A DNA stretch of 64,000 nt from Lantana camara (taxonomy: Eukaryota > Streptophyta > Magnoliopsida > Lamiales > Verbenaceae), in contig CM074855.1 of assembly GCA_037501455.1 (NCBI GenBank), positions 31,529,001-31,593,000 on the forward strand. The letters run 5' to 3'. Below are positions 23,089 to 34,175 of the stretch, one piece after another. Position 1 is the stretch's first letter, and every line of letters starts with the position of its first letter. The notes beneath the pieces were generated by a model. It had not been told where the DNA came from. It made no database searches and saw only the letters and a program-made list of their open reading frames with translations. The position numbers and the translations under genes were made by a program.

Positions 23089-23104
23089 GGTGGCTCTGAT
23101 ACCA
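23089..23104 (-). other. Primer binding site of the copia element (initiator-Met tRNA)
   Basis: On the minus strand TGGTATCAGAGCCACC lies two bases after the 5' LTR. It is the exact canonical complement of the initiator tRNA-Met 3' end. Confidence 0.95.
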
Positions 23105-23106
23105 CT

Positions 23107-25056
23107 TGTTGGAAAACACGAATCAGAAAGCAGCGGAATTTAAAAATTTTTCCCAACAAAAGGATCTAGGACTCGCAATCGTGTAACCAAATTCGTAAAG
23201 ATAGAAAACTTACTTTTCTTTTATTCTTTCTTGAAGCGTTTCAAGCCACCCAAGAACGCTCTTCACGCGGCTTGATCCCCTCTCCTTGGTAAAGCTCGAA
23301 TCTTCAAACTTCTAACTTGAAGTCTCTAGAGAAAGTCCACCAACTTGATCACAATCTAACTAGTAAGGATGCTAGTTCTCTAGTTAGTGTTTGGGCTTAA
23401 CCTAGGGTTTAATTTAATCTTGGAGAAAGGAAGGTGTTCAACACATGAACCAAGAATTGTCTATTAGCTCTAAAGGGGAGCTCGAGCTCCCCTATATATA
23501 GGCAAGGGAGTGCCGAAATTCCTAGTCCTTTATGGGCTAGGATTTTGGTCCCTCTCTCCTATTACTTGAGGATCAAGTATTTTCAACCTTGACTTTGAAT
23601 TCTAATTCTAGTCAACTTTGAAGAGAGCTTAAAAAAAATATCCAAACTATTTTTGGATAATTTTATACTTTATTTATTATAAAATAAATAACTTATTTTA
23701 TCTAATTAATTAATTCATAATTAATTAACTAGATTATTTTCTCCAAAATTAGACTTTCTTTTTAATTCAAAATTAAACCAAAGTCTATTAAATAATTAAC
23801 TAATTAATTATTTAATATATATATAATATATATATATATACACGTGTGTGACACGTGTCACAGTGACACGTGTCACTCACGTGATCCACACGTGTGAATT
23901 CACACGTGTGGAACCCTCTTGGTCCGATTAACTCGTTTAATCATTTTCAAGCCTCAACTCATGTAACCAAGTTGTTGTGTGTGACCCTCTAGGTTCTCAA
24001 TTCAATTAGCAGTGACCCCAATTAATTAATTCACTAATTAATTAATCAGTCCACAGATTAAACGACCATAGTCTAGCAACAGGTGTTTAACCCCTAGCTG
24101 AATTGGAATGTTCGGATTCGACAGAACCTTTAAGTCATTGAATCATGTGAGATACAATCCTCCTACTTACTATCTCTCAACCAAGATCTAGGGCAAGGGA
24201 ATAATCAGAACCCTAATAATCCGGTCTTAAAGCTAAGTGCATTTCATATCCATTTGATCTCAATCCAAGAAACCCTTTTCTTGATGTCTTGATCTACTGC
24301 CTTGGCCAAGGACTCCATATGGCATATGAATGACTTACACAATAAGAGATCACCTTGCAAATGCAAGTGTAGGTCCTTTCTTGATTCTCATTCACTTTCA
24401 TGAATCACTTGTGCAGCCCCAGCATAAGCCTTGAATCAGTTGTCTAAGGCGACACCCTTTAAAGCTTATACCTAAGACTACAGAGTTAACTCATAAAGTG
24501 ACAAGGAACCTCAAGTCTAAGGATCAATTAATCACATCAATGACTCGTGAGATATTTCCTAATCTGGAAGTTTCCATTTCCTGAAATAGAAACTTCCTTT
24601 CCCATTTAGGAATGTTCTCACACGGGGCACCTCAGTGAACTTACTTATTAAAGTAAGCACCCTCATGTATCACGCACGTATCAACTATACACTTTGCACC
24701 TCCATGAAACAAGGTGGTCCTTCTTAAGGGCGTGATCCCACAAGCAAGCCTTAGAGGAGTCAGGTTGACACTCCCACTGTCTGTAGGACTCATCGGCTTG
24801 GAGTATTTTACTAATCATGACTTATGTGATATAGGGCTCGTTTCATGAACCATTTCACCTAAATGGTAGAGTCCTATAGTCATCAGGATTAGGGGAGTTC
24901 TCATACATGCACAGCTAAAGTAAACGCATACCAAACAAGAGCATATAAAGAAGTGTTGCCTCAATTCGTTATTTCATTCAAAGATTGTCTGTGATTACAA
25001 TAAGGAAAAGCACAAAGCGGATATACAATCGGCTTTTTAGGGCACTATTCCTAACA
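23107..25056 (-). repeat. 5' LTR of the copia element (active promoter copy)
   Basis: 1950 bp. This copy drives transcription on the minus strand. The CACGTG array is at 23841-23908 and the TATA box CTATATATAG at 23492-23501. The perfect 18-nt palindrome GGGGAGCTCGAGCTCCCC (23475-23492) directly follows the TATA box, between it and the likely start site. Confidence 0.97.
23492..23501 (-). promoter_or_regulatory. TATA box of the copia 5' LTR
   Basis: CTATATATAG is the only good TATA box in the right position of the LTR, downstream of the CACGTG array on the element's strand. Confidence 0.7.
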
Positions 25057-25841
25057 ATGTAACCCCTTTTGGTCAATGCATGGGTGGCCGGACCTTGCAA
25101 ACCCATCGACCAACCTGGAGGGAAAAGGTGTATATGATATTGAATGTGCTCAAAAGAATGATATGCATGAAATAAATGAATGAATGAATGTTTTAATGTA
25201 ATACACAAGGTGTTGGTTGGAGATAATGCACGCCCAATCGCCGGGCCACAAAGAACCTAATGAATAGAATGTTATAATCCCTTTTGATGATTTTCTTATT
25301 TCACCCACTTGGGAAACATTTTCAAAACCTCACTTGGGATTATAACGCGCATGTGAATGTTTAAATATCGTCTTATATACTAGTTATGCCCTGTTTTATA
25401 CCCACCAGTCCCTTTTGGACTGAACCCGGATTGTTTTCAGTTGTGTTATGCAGGTGTAAGGGAGCTAGGCAGGAATTCGAGTCAAGTGTCTCACATTTGG
25501 TCCTAACTTTTGTATTTGTTGGGTTTTACACTTGCATACTCACATTTATGATTATTGTATACGAATTATGACTTGGGATTGTATATTTTCAGCCGTAACG
25601 GCATGTGTTTTTGGTATGATCTATTTTGGAGCGTGATTCTCATTGTTCAGCTTATATGATAAATATGCTTCCGCTTTATTACTTTATCTTGTATTTTATG
25701 GTTTAAGGGTTAGTCCCGGCTAGCATAGTGTGTGTGTGTGTCCCCGTTCGCCGTGATTTAGCTCAAGTATGGATTATCCATTTCATAATCGGGTTGGGTT
25801 TCGGTGCGGGGGGATATTGTACCTCGCGCTTGGGTGCCACA

Positions 25842-26769
25842 TGGCGTGCTCTGATTGGTCGTTGCGCAACTTGGATGAAAGTTAAAGATGTAAAATGACC
25901 AAATTACCCTTCAATTTATGCCTATAAATAGGCTATCCGGCTGCCCATTTCAAACATAGTTGTTACAGCAAATTTTTGGGCTGCTGTGATGCTTCTCTTT
26001 TATTTTTTTAATCCTTTTAATTAAGGATTAATTTACTATATTATTAGGTGGTTATATAATTAATATATAATCCACTTAATTATTTGAAAATTAGGGAATT
26101 TTCTAGTTTTAGAAAAATGAGTTTTTCTAGAAAAATATTTTCTCAAGTATTTAGAGAAATGCTCGCGGAGCCCACACTTTAGATAGCCATATTTGCAGTG
26201 CGGTAATATTTTACAGTTGTATTATTTTAAGCATGATAAATTATATGCTCTTAAGTATTGATTGCATGTTAGATATTATCTGCTTAAGTGATTTAAAATT
26301 TATTATCAATTGCATGTATATACTTGAGTAGATCCGGCTAGTCTTCCGCTATTGTATTAAAATAATTTAGAAATATTTTAATACTTTTATTATAAACAAA
26401 ATTTTAAAATGTGGTCCCGGACCGCTACTGTTTTGGGCCCTCCACCCAGCAGCAAGCAGTACAAAATTGAAAAAAAATACTTCATCAATATTAATCGAGT
26501 ACTCGATTATATGAATTGAGTACTCGACTAATACAGGATCGAGTACTTGATTATATGAATCGATTACTTGACTAAGGCAGTATCAAGTTCTCGATTGTTG
26601 AAGTCAAAAACTCGATTTGGGTGTATTTTTTGCCAAAATCATGTTCCACAACGTGTGCTAGGCCTATACCCTTAGGTATATTTGTTATCGAGGAGAACCC
26701 AATCTGTAGATATAATCATATCTTTCTCCCCACATATTGATAAATTTTATAACGTATACATAATGGACT
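25842..26769. other. Flank right of element 1; unidentified AT-rich DNA
   Basis: No coding frame. A CCTATAAATAGG box at 25921-25932 follows an AT-rich stretch, and the downstream text with CGCGGAGCCCACAC (26164) resembles the promoter and leader part of some copia LTRs, but I could not find a partner LTR or TG/CA ends. The 44-bp repeat at 26493-26618 lies in it. The sequence resumes across solo LTR A at 29858. Confidence 0.5.
26493..26618. repeat. 44-bp tandem repeat with TCGAGTACTCGA-type near-palindromes
   Basis: About three 44-bp units, each with two near-palindromes. The six sites start at about 26493, 26514, 26537, 26558, 26581 and 26603, alternating 21 and 23 bp. The first, AATCGAGTACTCGATT, is perfect; the later ones decay progressively. 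Confidence 0.8.
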
Positions 26770-29700
26770 TGTGACGCCCCGCTATTTCGGTCGTTCAAGT
26801 ATGACTTGTGTGCTCTTTATTTGTACATTTAAATTATTATAATTTCGTGATTATATGATTTACTTTTATGATTATTTGTAATTCTTGATTATTTGAATTA
26901 TTTGAATTGGATTTGTATGAATTCTTGAAGGATTTGCGCATGCGTGTCAAATTTCGTGGGAATTTCATATGTTGGAGATATGTGTGTCATGAACATGAAT
27001 ATATGCTCGTTTTAGATTTTTGGATACGTTTGAGTGTGTATTGAATTTATTTGGTATGATTGGAACCAAATCGGGGTTAACGGAAAATAAGCGCACCTTT
27101 AGTTCCGTACGTGATATCTTGAGCTAGGGAACTCAGAATCGAGTTTCATCAGTTTCGCTGGACTCGTATCGACGATTCGGGATCAATGAACTTAATTTTT
27201 CTAAGACTATTTGAACCCCCGAAATTAAACCGAAACTCGAAACGGATGCAAAAACAGCCACACTTTATTGACCATAACTCATTCAAACCTTGACCAAATT
27301 AACCATGATTGGAGGCTATAGAACCCTAGTTAACCCCACTAACACCCCTTACCAGCCCCAAACCGAACAACACACCTTACACAAGGAAAACTCAGCCACA
27401 AACCCTTGCTTTCCAGTTCATCCCGTAACCCATGCCAAGCTTGGAGATCCAAGCTCAAATCTCCTCCATCTTCTATCCAATTCACAAGGTGAGATTAGGG
27501 TTGTAATATACTCTCATTATGTGTCATTTTGAGCCATGCATCCCCAATTTTGAGCATGTGTGCATGGGGTTTTGAAGAAATGATGAAATAGTTAGGTTTT
27601 ATGTCACATAGTTGATCTCTTGCATTCCTTGGTGCTTTTGGTTGATTTAAAGCATGAATATGGTTGCCTTAACTCCCTCTTTGCATTTATGGTATTGTAT
27701 TATGTGGTAGATGAAGCATTTATGAGTTGCCATTATTGGATATTAGAAGAAATTTCATGAAATGATCACATATGCCTTCATCTCACGTTTGATCATTTTG
27801 GGAGCATGTTTAGGTGTTGTTTTGCTGCATATTTGTTGTTATATCATAGCTGGGCATGTTGCTTAAGGATTGACCTGGAATTTGCTCTGTTTTCGTGTGA
27901 TTTTGTTGCCGGTAATGGCCGGTAGCAGCTACGACCGCGATTAATGAAAAATCGGTAGCGGCCGCGATAGGTATGTGTGTTCGTTGTCTTCCTCTCACAG
28001 GTCGCGCCTGCGACCGGAAACATGTGCATTTATGGTCGCGCCCTCTACCCAAAAATGGGCTGCTCACGTATTATGGAAAATTGCATGAAAATTAACATGA
28101 AAAATAAGGTAGCGGCCGCTACCATTTCATGAAGAAAATGGGTCGTGGCCGCGACCCCTGCCATTCTGTATGGAAAATTCAAAATTTAACCTTCATTTGC
28201 ATGGTTTTGTTGGATTGTTTGTGGTTCATTCACTTCATTAACATGTCATATAATGTGTTATCTTATGTGTTATGAAGTTTTATGATTTTTCGTGGAATAT
28301 TTTACGAGTTATGCCTCAATGTGTCTTCCTTGCTCCTAATGTTTGCATGCATGGATCTTTGCTCACAATTTGAATCTTAATTTCTTATGTATCTTCTCTC
28401 TTATACATTATATGTTATGCATACATGTTACAATACGTGTTATGCTCGTTATTTGAATTTCTTGGATTAATTTGATATGAAATATGGAAGTGATGAACTT
28501 AAACGAATTTGAATGGTTCATGAAATGAATGAAATGATCGTTTACATGTCCTTAAGGCATTAATTGTGCACAAGAACGTTTCCATGACATGATATCATCT
28601 TTTACACATTCATATCAAATTCATTGCTTAGCTGTGCGTCTTATATGGCGATTTGAGTCTCACTTCATCTTGTTGCACAGACCCAGGTCCAGTTGGAGGC
28701 GAAGACGAGCAGTGAAGCTCTAGCCCTTTTACTTTTGCCTTCGAAGGTGGGTTTCTCTACTATTTAGTTAAATGACCCTATATACTCCCAATATGTAAAG
28801 ATTTCGGCCAAAAAATTACTATATGTATACAGACTCGTTTTCAAGAGTAAATGATTTCAATGTAAAGCCTTGTTTTATGAACCCTACCCAATGTTTTGGC
28901 GAGGAATGAATGAATACACTGAATGGGGCCCAAGGAATTAGTGTGAGTGGCTATCCGGGGAGGCAAGGGCCGACGGTGATCCTTTATAGTAGTTCCAACC
29001 AAACGACGGCGTAACCGGACCTCGTTAGGAGTTAGCGATGAATGGACGCTGAGTGCTATCTGGGGAGTCATGTAACCCCTTATGGTCAATGAATGGGTGG
29101 TCGGGCCTTGCAAACCCGTCCACCAACCCAGAGAAAAAGGTGTAAATGATTATGAATGTGCACAAAAAAATGGCATGTATGAAAAGAATAAATGAATGAA
29201 TGTTTAATGAATTACATAAGGTGTTGGTTGGAGATAATGCACGCCCCCTCGCCGGGCCACGAAAGACCTAATGGAATTGGTGGTTATAATCCCTTTTGAT
29301 AATTTCTTTATCTCACCCACTTGGAAAACGCTTTGAAAACCTCATTCGGGATTATAACTTGCATGTGAATGTTTAAATATTGTCTTATATTATACTTATG
29401 CCCTATTTTATACCCACCAGTCCCTTTAGGGCTGAACCCGGATTGTTTTCAGTTGTGTTGTGCAGGTGTAAGAGAGCTAGGCGGGAATTCGAGTCAAGTG
29501 TCTCACATTTGGTTCTAGCTTTTATATTTTGGATTTTACACTTGCATACTCATATTCATGGTTATTGTATATGGATTATGACTTGGACCATATATGTTTG
29601 AGTCGTGATGGCATGTTGTTATTGTATATGATTTATTTTGGAGCTTGGATGCTCAATGTATATGTTATATGGTTTTATGCTTCCGCTTTAATGTTTTACT

Positions 29701-29852
29701 CGGATTTTTATAGTTTAAGGGTTAGTCCCACCTAGCATAGCGTGTGTGTATGTCCCCGTTCGCCGTGATTTAGCTCGAGTATGGATTGTCCATTTCATAT
29801 TCGGGTCAGGTCTCGGTGCAGGGGATGTGGTGCCTCACGCTCGGGTGCTACA
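26770..29852 (+). mobile_element. Solo LTR, family A (3083 bp)
   Basis: It starts TGTGACGCCCCGC, ends GGTGCTACA, and has the perfect TSD GGACT (26765-26769 and 29853-29857). It is the same family as element 1's LTRs and serves as their uninterrupted reference. Donor-like CACAAG|GTGAGA is at 27489, the dyad cluster at 27920-28157, GTTGCACAG acceptor-like ending 28680, a second donor-like GAAG|GTGGGT at about 28747, and TTTTCAG near 29451. No protein-coding content. Confidence 0.95.
27920..28157 (+). repeat. Dyad cluster of LTR A, solo copy (GGTAGC/GGTCGC arms)
   Basis: Six sites with aligned starts near 27920, 27953, 27999, 28033, 28107 and 28140 (spacings 33, 46, 34, 74, 33). Clear examples are GGTCGCGCCTGCGACC (28000-28015), GGTAGCGGCCGCTACC (28108-28123, perfect) and GGGTCGTGGCCGCGACCC (28140-28157). 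The first site is degenerate. Arms differ entirely from the CTAAC/GTTAG arms in element 1's LTR of the same family. Confidence 0.8.
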
Positions 29853-29857
29853 GGACT

Positions 29858-30170
29858 CGTTGTATGGCATCCAAAATAGGTTATCAAAAGTAATGCATTA
29901 AGTCCAGATAACGAATCCAACTCAAGTTCAAAAGAATCATTGGGTGAAAACGCATACGAACTGATATCATTCAAAACATAAAATTTTTATAAAACTCGTA
30001 CGAATCGGAATCGTTTTTACCTTTGATTGTTGTTATTTGACATTGTCAGTGTAATTAGAGAGATAGCGTTGTTGAATGTGATCGGAGAACACAGCGATCG
30101 AAGAAAATTTCAGAAAAATAGGGTTTTGGGTCACACGACCAGTTGCGATTTTGGTTGAATATGATTTGGG
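29858..30170 (-). other. Possible 5' end of an unidentified minus-strand gene or transposase, cut by solo LTR A
   Basis: On the minus strand the text reads like a plant 5' UTR (pyrimidine-rich, about 30040-30130), then ATG followed by MSNNNNQ and a donor-like AAAG|GTAAAA at about 30022. A frame of about 35 codons (with YAFSPNDSFELELDS) continues to 29858, where the solo LTR interrupts it, and stays open for about 17 more codons on the other side. I recognise no family. It may be chance. Confidence 0.3.
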
Positions 30171-31040
30171 GTCAGTTTGTAATTTGTATAAACTTTGGGA
30201 TACCAAAGAACTAATGTAATGAAGATTTAATTTTTTAATTATGAATTAATTAGGCCTTAATAAAACAAATGGTTAGATAATTAATTCTTTTGAAAACAGG
30301 GATTACATAACCAAAAAAAGATTTGGGTGTCCGCTGTAACGCAATGCCCCGAGTTAAGGGCGAGGCATTTCAATCTCGTTTTGAACTTTTTATCTTATTT
30401 CTCAACAATTCATTTATTTATTTGAGTTTCACAACGAAGAGCGGGAGGTCACTATGCGGGAGGGTACACGGCTTTAGCGTGAGCCTTTATGATTGTAGTC
30501 GTTCGATGCTAATAGTTATAACTAAATAGAAAATAAGAAATAAGTATGGTTTCTGATTATCCACTAATGTCACCGCTCGGGATGGTAAGTTGCTTGCGTA
30601 TGGGGAAATGTAAACATATTATTTTAGACTTAATTTATTGGGAAATGTAATTTATTTTTAATTTCTGTTTCTTTAGTCATTTTCCCTTCCAATTAGTCCA
30701 ACATTTTGTTCACTTCTTCTGTCTTATTTTCCTATTGGAGTCAAAAATATTATTTATCGTATCATACTATATTGGATATCTGGATACTTCTAAAATGAAA
30801 TTTTTAAAAAAAATGCATATCATCTCTAAATTTCATATTGTTTTCTGCTTCAGTTTCACCATTTAATATATATTAAAATTTTGCTTTAGTTTATAAGGGG
30901 CTTTTTAAAAAAACTACCCGTTTAACCAAAAATTTTTAGTTACTCCTCGATTCAAATAAATTTCTTTCTACTTCCTGAATTGGAATTTCATTTTTTATAA
31001 ATTAACTACTAACATAAATGGTTTATTTTACTCTTAATTA
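30171..31040. other. AT-rich spacer, nothing identified
   Basis: No frame with recognisable content on either strand, no TIR or LTR ends. A short GC-richer patch at 30325-30475 was read for tRNA- or SINE-like boxes and none was convincing. Confidence 0.6.
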
Positions 31041-31245
31041 TCTTAATATGATATGAATTTGCAGAACTATATCTACATTTTCAAAAACTATGTATTTTGT
31101 TACGCAATAGTTGGTTGTTGAATAAACAACTTTTATGTTAATTTGAAGTATTCACCTGTGCATTTGTAGAATTATGTTAAAAATTTGAGAAACTATTTAT
31201 TATTTAGCAGTGAGTAGTTAAATGAAACATTTTACTCCAAATAGG
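31041..31245. repeat. Degenerate tandem repeat, left part (units about 80-107 bp)
   Basis: Roughly two units built on TGAAGTATT...TTTGTAGAATTAT...TTTGAG-AA-TAT-TATT...TTTAGCA. The same units, about four of them, continue on the other side of the DNA transposon at 45330-45700, so they were one block before the insertion. Confidence 0.6.
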
Positions 31246-31364
31246 ACTAATCTCAGACCCCTCTTATCCTTTGGGGTTTAGTGCGTTTCCTCCCCTAACT
31301 TTTGAATTGGTGCGATTGTCCATAACTTTTGAAAAATATCACACTTAACCACTTTAGCAAAACA

Positions 31365-32224
31365 TGATGGGGTCTGATTTCGTGAGGGTCAAACTTCGAT
31401 CACTTTTTATTTGTTGAAGTGGGGAAACAGGGGATGAAGCTCAAGAGAGTTTGTCGGAAAGGCTAAGGGCTCTACCTGCTAGGACAAATACCAAAACAAA
31501 GTCAGAAGGCCAAGTTGGGGGAACTGATGGTGATTCCCAGTTTGGCTCTCCGACGCCCAAGTCAGATGGTGATCTAAAAGAAAAGATCGATCTTAAGAAA
31601 GTTGTAGAGTTTTTGTAAGTATGAATTACTTACCGTGGTAGGGATGAATTCCCATATTTATAGTTGAGGGTCGGGGACCTTTTGGTAATTTATCCCTTGT
31701 GGTCCTGCCCTAATGTTGCCCTAACACGTGGCGCAATGAGGAGAAACCTAAGAGGAATTTCCTGCGAAAGCTGTGTAAAGTTGGTAGGGCAACAGTGACA
31801 GGTGCGCGGGTGTGTACGTGGTGTCAGAGAGCCATTTTAGGGGTGGTAACGAGGGTTAGATGCATGCTCGGGTTCACTATGAGACTGATGGCTTTGTTAA
31901 TCCCAGGGAGGATTTAGGGATTGGCTTGTGGCTTGAGGGGAGCTTTGCCCTGTTGTCCGCTAGCACGTCAATGCCTGAAACGAGGGTGATATGCGCTCGG
32001 AATCATCACCACATGGGAGTTTGGAAATCGTTGGGATTCAGAGTGACGCTCAGGTGTGAGTGGTAAAGGCCAGCATGTGTTTGACAGCGATAGTGCCACG
32101 TGTCAAAACATGGATTAAGCGTGAAGGCGTTCAAGAGTGACCGAGCTGGGGCCAAGCGGCCACGTGTCCATTACAGACGGTGCCACATTTTAAAACGTGG
32201 GTTGTGCGGGTTTTGGTCCCATCA
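31365..32224 (-). repeat. 3' LTR of element 2
   Basis: 860 bp. On the minus strand a TATA-like CTATAAATA lies at 31663-31655, and upstream of it in the U3 are GCCACGTGTC boxes (32095-32104 and 32159-32168) with CAAAACGTGG-like repeats. Differences from the other LTR are frequent throughout. Confidence 0.9.
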
Positions 32225-32522
32225 TTTTGCCCATCAATTCTGGAGTCCTTAGTGTAAGGACCGTAGAATTCAAATTTTCCTTAATCTTCCAAGGGCAACG
32301 CTCGTGAAGAGGAGAAGGCGTGTTGTGAAATCTTCTTCTGGTCATGCATTAAATGTTGTCTCTTCATCTAACCGCTCAAAACGTCCCGCATTAAATACTG
32401 ATGGGAGCGTGGGCACGTGATTCATGGGAAGTGTGTAACGGTTCACTTAAAGTGGGAAGTTACCTAGGCGGGAAATGATTAAACTTTGAATTAAATGCCA
32501 AAAATGTATCAACTTCTTCCCC

Positions 32523-32530
32523 TATAAATA
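32523..32530 (+). promoter_or_regulatory. TATA box for the antisense ORF of element 2
   Basis: TATAAATA in CCCCTATAAATAAGGG, about 240 bp upstream of the ATG at 32769 on the + strand, opposite to element 2. A leader with a possible intron (donor-like CATC|GTAAGTGC at about 32651) and a pyrimidine-rich stretch separate them. This implies a promoter independent of the LTR. Confidence 0.6.
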
Positions 32531-32768
32531 AGGGATCCCTAATTATTCTATTATTTACGCATCCAAAAATTTCAGAGCATATCTTCAAGTTTTTGAAGCG
32601 ATCTGCAGAAAAATTTCCAGCAAAATCAAACTTCCCAAGAACTTTTTCATCGTAAGTGCTTCCTCTATTCCATGTTCTTACTTTTGTGTTGCTAACTCTT
32701 AGAGAAAATAGGAACCTACTTGCACCCATCTTCTTACAATCTTCCAAATTCAAATCCCCTAAAACACA

Positions 32769-34175
32769 ATGTCGAAACAAGTTATTCAGGAGACTGTGAG
32801 AGAAATCGACGAGATGTCTGCCACCAGTTCATCTTCCCATAACCCTACTCCCCACCACCAATCAGTGGGTGAAATATTTGGAGAAACTAGAGATAAAGAA
32901 TTGGACGCTGCGCTGCCGTATCCACCATGGAAGAGAGAAACCCAGATGATGTGGAGCATATCTTTGAAGAAATGGGTTTGGTAATGGAGGCGGAGAGACA
33001 AGGGGAGTTCTCCCAATAACTGAGAGCGCCACTCATCCTCACCATCATACAGTGACAGTAGCCATACCACCCCCTACCCTTGAGGAGGAGATTGCGGGGC
33101 CGTCAGAAGAGCCGCCAACCAAACGCAGAAAAAAGTCTAAGAAAACCAAAGAACCGACCGAGGGTGAAGGCTTGGGCATGTAAGCAACCGAGTGGACCCC
33201 TGATGAGACTCCCAGCACAATGACTTTGGGAGAGATAAAATCCATAATCTACAAATGCACGCCACTGTTTATTCTGAGCTTAAAGAGAAGTATAAGAAAA
33301 TGGCGCGCTCGAATGACCCAGCCCAAATCCAAGAGGAGCTGGACGTGGAGAAGGCCAAGTTTCTGTCCTTGGAGACTGAGCATAATAAGCTGAAAGAAGA
33401 CTTCAAAAAGTCTGAGGATGCTCGAAGGAAATACCAAGCGGAAGTTGGAAAGCTTTCGGAGAGCAATAAGAAACTGACGGCTAAGGTGAATGAATGGATA
33501 GCCAAGCACAACGCCATTGAGAAGAAGGCAACCAAGGCAACTAAGAAGGCCTGCGAGGATGAGTTCCAAAGGCGGCTCTCCGAGTGCATCCAAAGAGCAA
33601 ACAAAGAAGCTTTGATCAACTTTTGCCATAGCAAGGCTTTTGGATTTGGTGCTAGCCTCCACTGCTACGAAGAGGCTCAGAATGCCTTTAATTTGGCGAT
33701 TGAGCAACTCATCCATTTGGGGCTGGTGGACGCTTCCGCTCGTGGGGGCGCGGACATAGGGTTGAGATTCAATGAGCACTGCATAGTCCGGGAGGAGGAT
33801 GGTAGGGAAGATCCCGAGGCAAACATTAATGAGCCTGAGTATAATTATTTGGTGGAACTCCTCCAAGATGAGTTCATGGCGGCTCGCCAGTCTGAAGAGG
33901 AGCCTTGTACTAAAGCAACAAACGAGGGGGCTAATGAAGCTGCAACCGTCCCCGAGGGTCTTCCTAAGTCCGCGCCCTAAGCGCTAACTCCTGAGAACGT
34001 TGCCGCTCCTACAAATGAAAACGTGACCGAGCCCGCTATTTCTGATGCTCAAACTGCTCAAGCCTTAGAGCCAACTCCCCAAGCCTCGGAACAAGTTCCT
34101 CAAGCCCCTCAGCCCATTCCTCCTGTGCAAAATGAAGTGGTGGATTTGGAAGATAGTCCCGAGCCTAACACATGA
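32769..34175 (+). pseudogene. Antisense additional ORF of a Tat-lineage element, broken
   Basis: The frame starts at ATG 32769 (MSKQVIQETVREIDEM), then passes through three shifts (frames seen at 32927, 33079 and 33255) and stops at 33178 and 33978. The longest open piece is 33255-33980 (241 aa), and the same frame continues after that stop to a TGA at 34173. The N-terminal part has a basic KRRKKSKK patch (about 33124-33147), possibly nuclear. A lysine/glutamate-rich coiled coil covers about 33290-33560, then a globular part (ALINFCHSKAFGFGASL), and a proline/glutamine-rich acidic tail (34000-34170). Tat-lineage elements are known to carry antisense ORFs of unknown role; I do not assign a function. 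Confidence 0.75.

Larger units (their letters stand above)
14947..25056 (-). mobile_element. Intact Ty1/copia retrotransposon (10,110 bp)
   Basis: Two 1950-bp LTRs, TGTTGG...CTAACA, flank a tRNA-Met primer site, a 2.3-kb leader, one complete polyprotein gene and a polypurine tract. The perfect TSD ATGTA is at 14942-14946 and 25057-25061. The two LTRs show no mismatch that I can find by eye, so the insertion is recent. With the whole ORF open, every visible part needed for movement is present. Integrase precedes RT, which defines copia. LTR length and the TGTTGG/GTGGGAGAT ends recall Angela- or TAR-like elements, but I cannot fix the lineage. Confidence 0.97.
1..25841 (+). mobile_element. Element 1: decayed Tekay-like Ty3/gypsy chromovirus, left-truncated by window
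   Basis: The order is partial 5' LTR, primer site, gag, protease, RT, RNase H, integrase, chromodomain-like tail, polypurine tract, 3' LTR, all on the + strand. This order (integrase after RNase H) defines Ty3/gypsy, and the C-terminal chromodomain-like segment plus long LTRs fit the Tekay/Del clade of chromoviruses. The coding part has many stops and frameshifts, so the element cannot move itself. Three later insertions expand it: a solo LTR in pol (2956-6079), a solo LTR in the 3' LTR (9057-12863) and a copia element in the 3' LTR (14947-25056). The left target-site duplication lies outside the window, so it cannot be checked. Clade assignment is by eye and moderately sure. Confidence 0.85.
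9020..25841 (+). repeat. 3' LTR of element 1 (family A), split by two insertions
   Basis: It starts TGTGACGCCCCGC at 9020 and ends GGGTGCCACA at 25841. The LTR proper is 9020-9056, 12869-14946 and 25062-25841, about 2.9 kb in all, close to the 3083 bp of the solo copy at 26770. The pieces rejoin at two TSDs (TGACT and ATGTA). Its donor-like site GAAAG|GTAACC is at 13596, its dyad cluster at 14045-14180 and its acceptor-like TTGTACAG ends at 14551. Confidence 0.92.

Noticed and set aside
25842..26440. A copia LTR suggested by the TATA box and leader-like text
   Set aside because: No TG/CA ends, no partner LTR, no TSD found; left as unidentified flank.
30323..30529. SINE- or tRNA-like patch with GC-rich text
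   Set aside because: No A/B box pair, no poly-A tail or TSD could be found.
33249..33866. A 205-codon open frame on the minus strand
   Set aside because: It is the shadow of the coiled-coil antisense ORF on the + strand; no motif, and the codon pattern fits the + strand frame.
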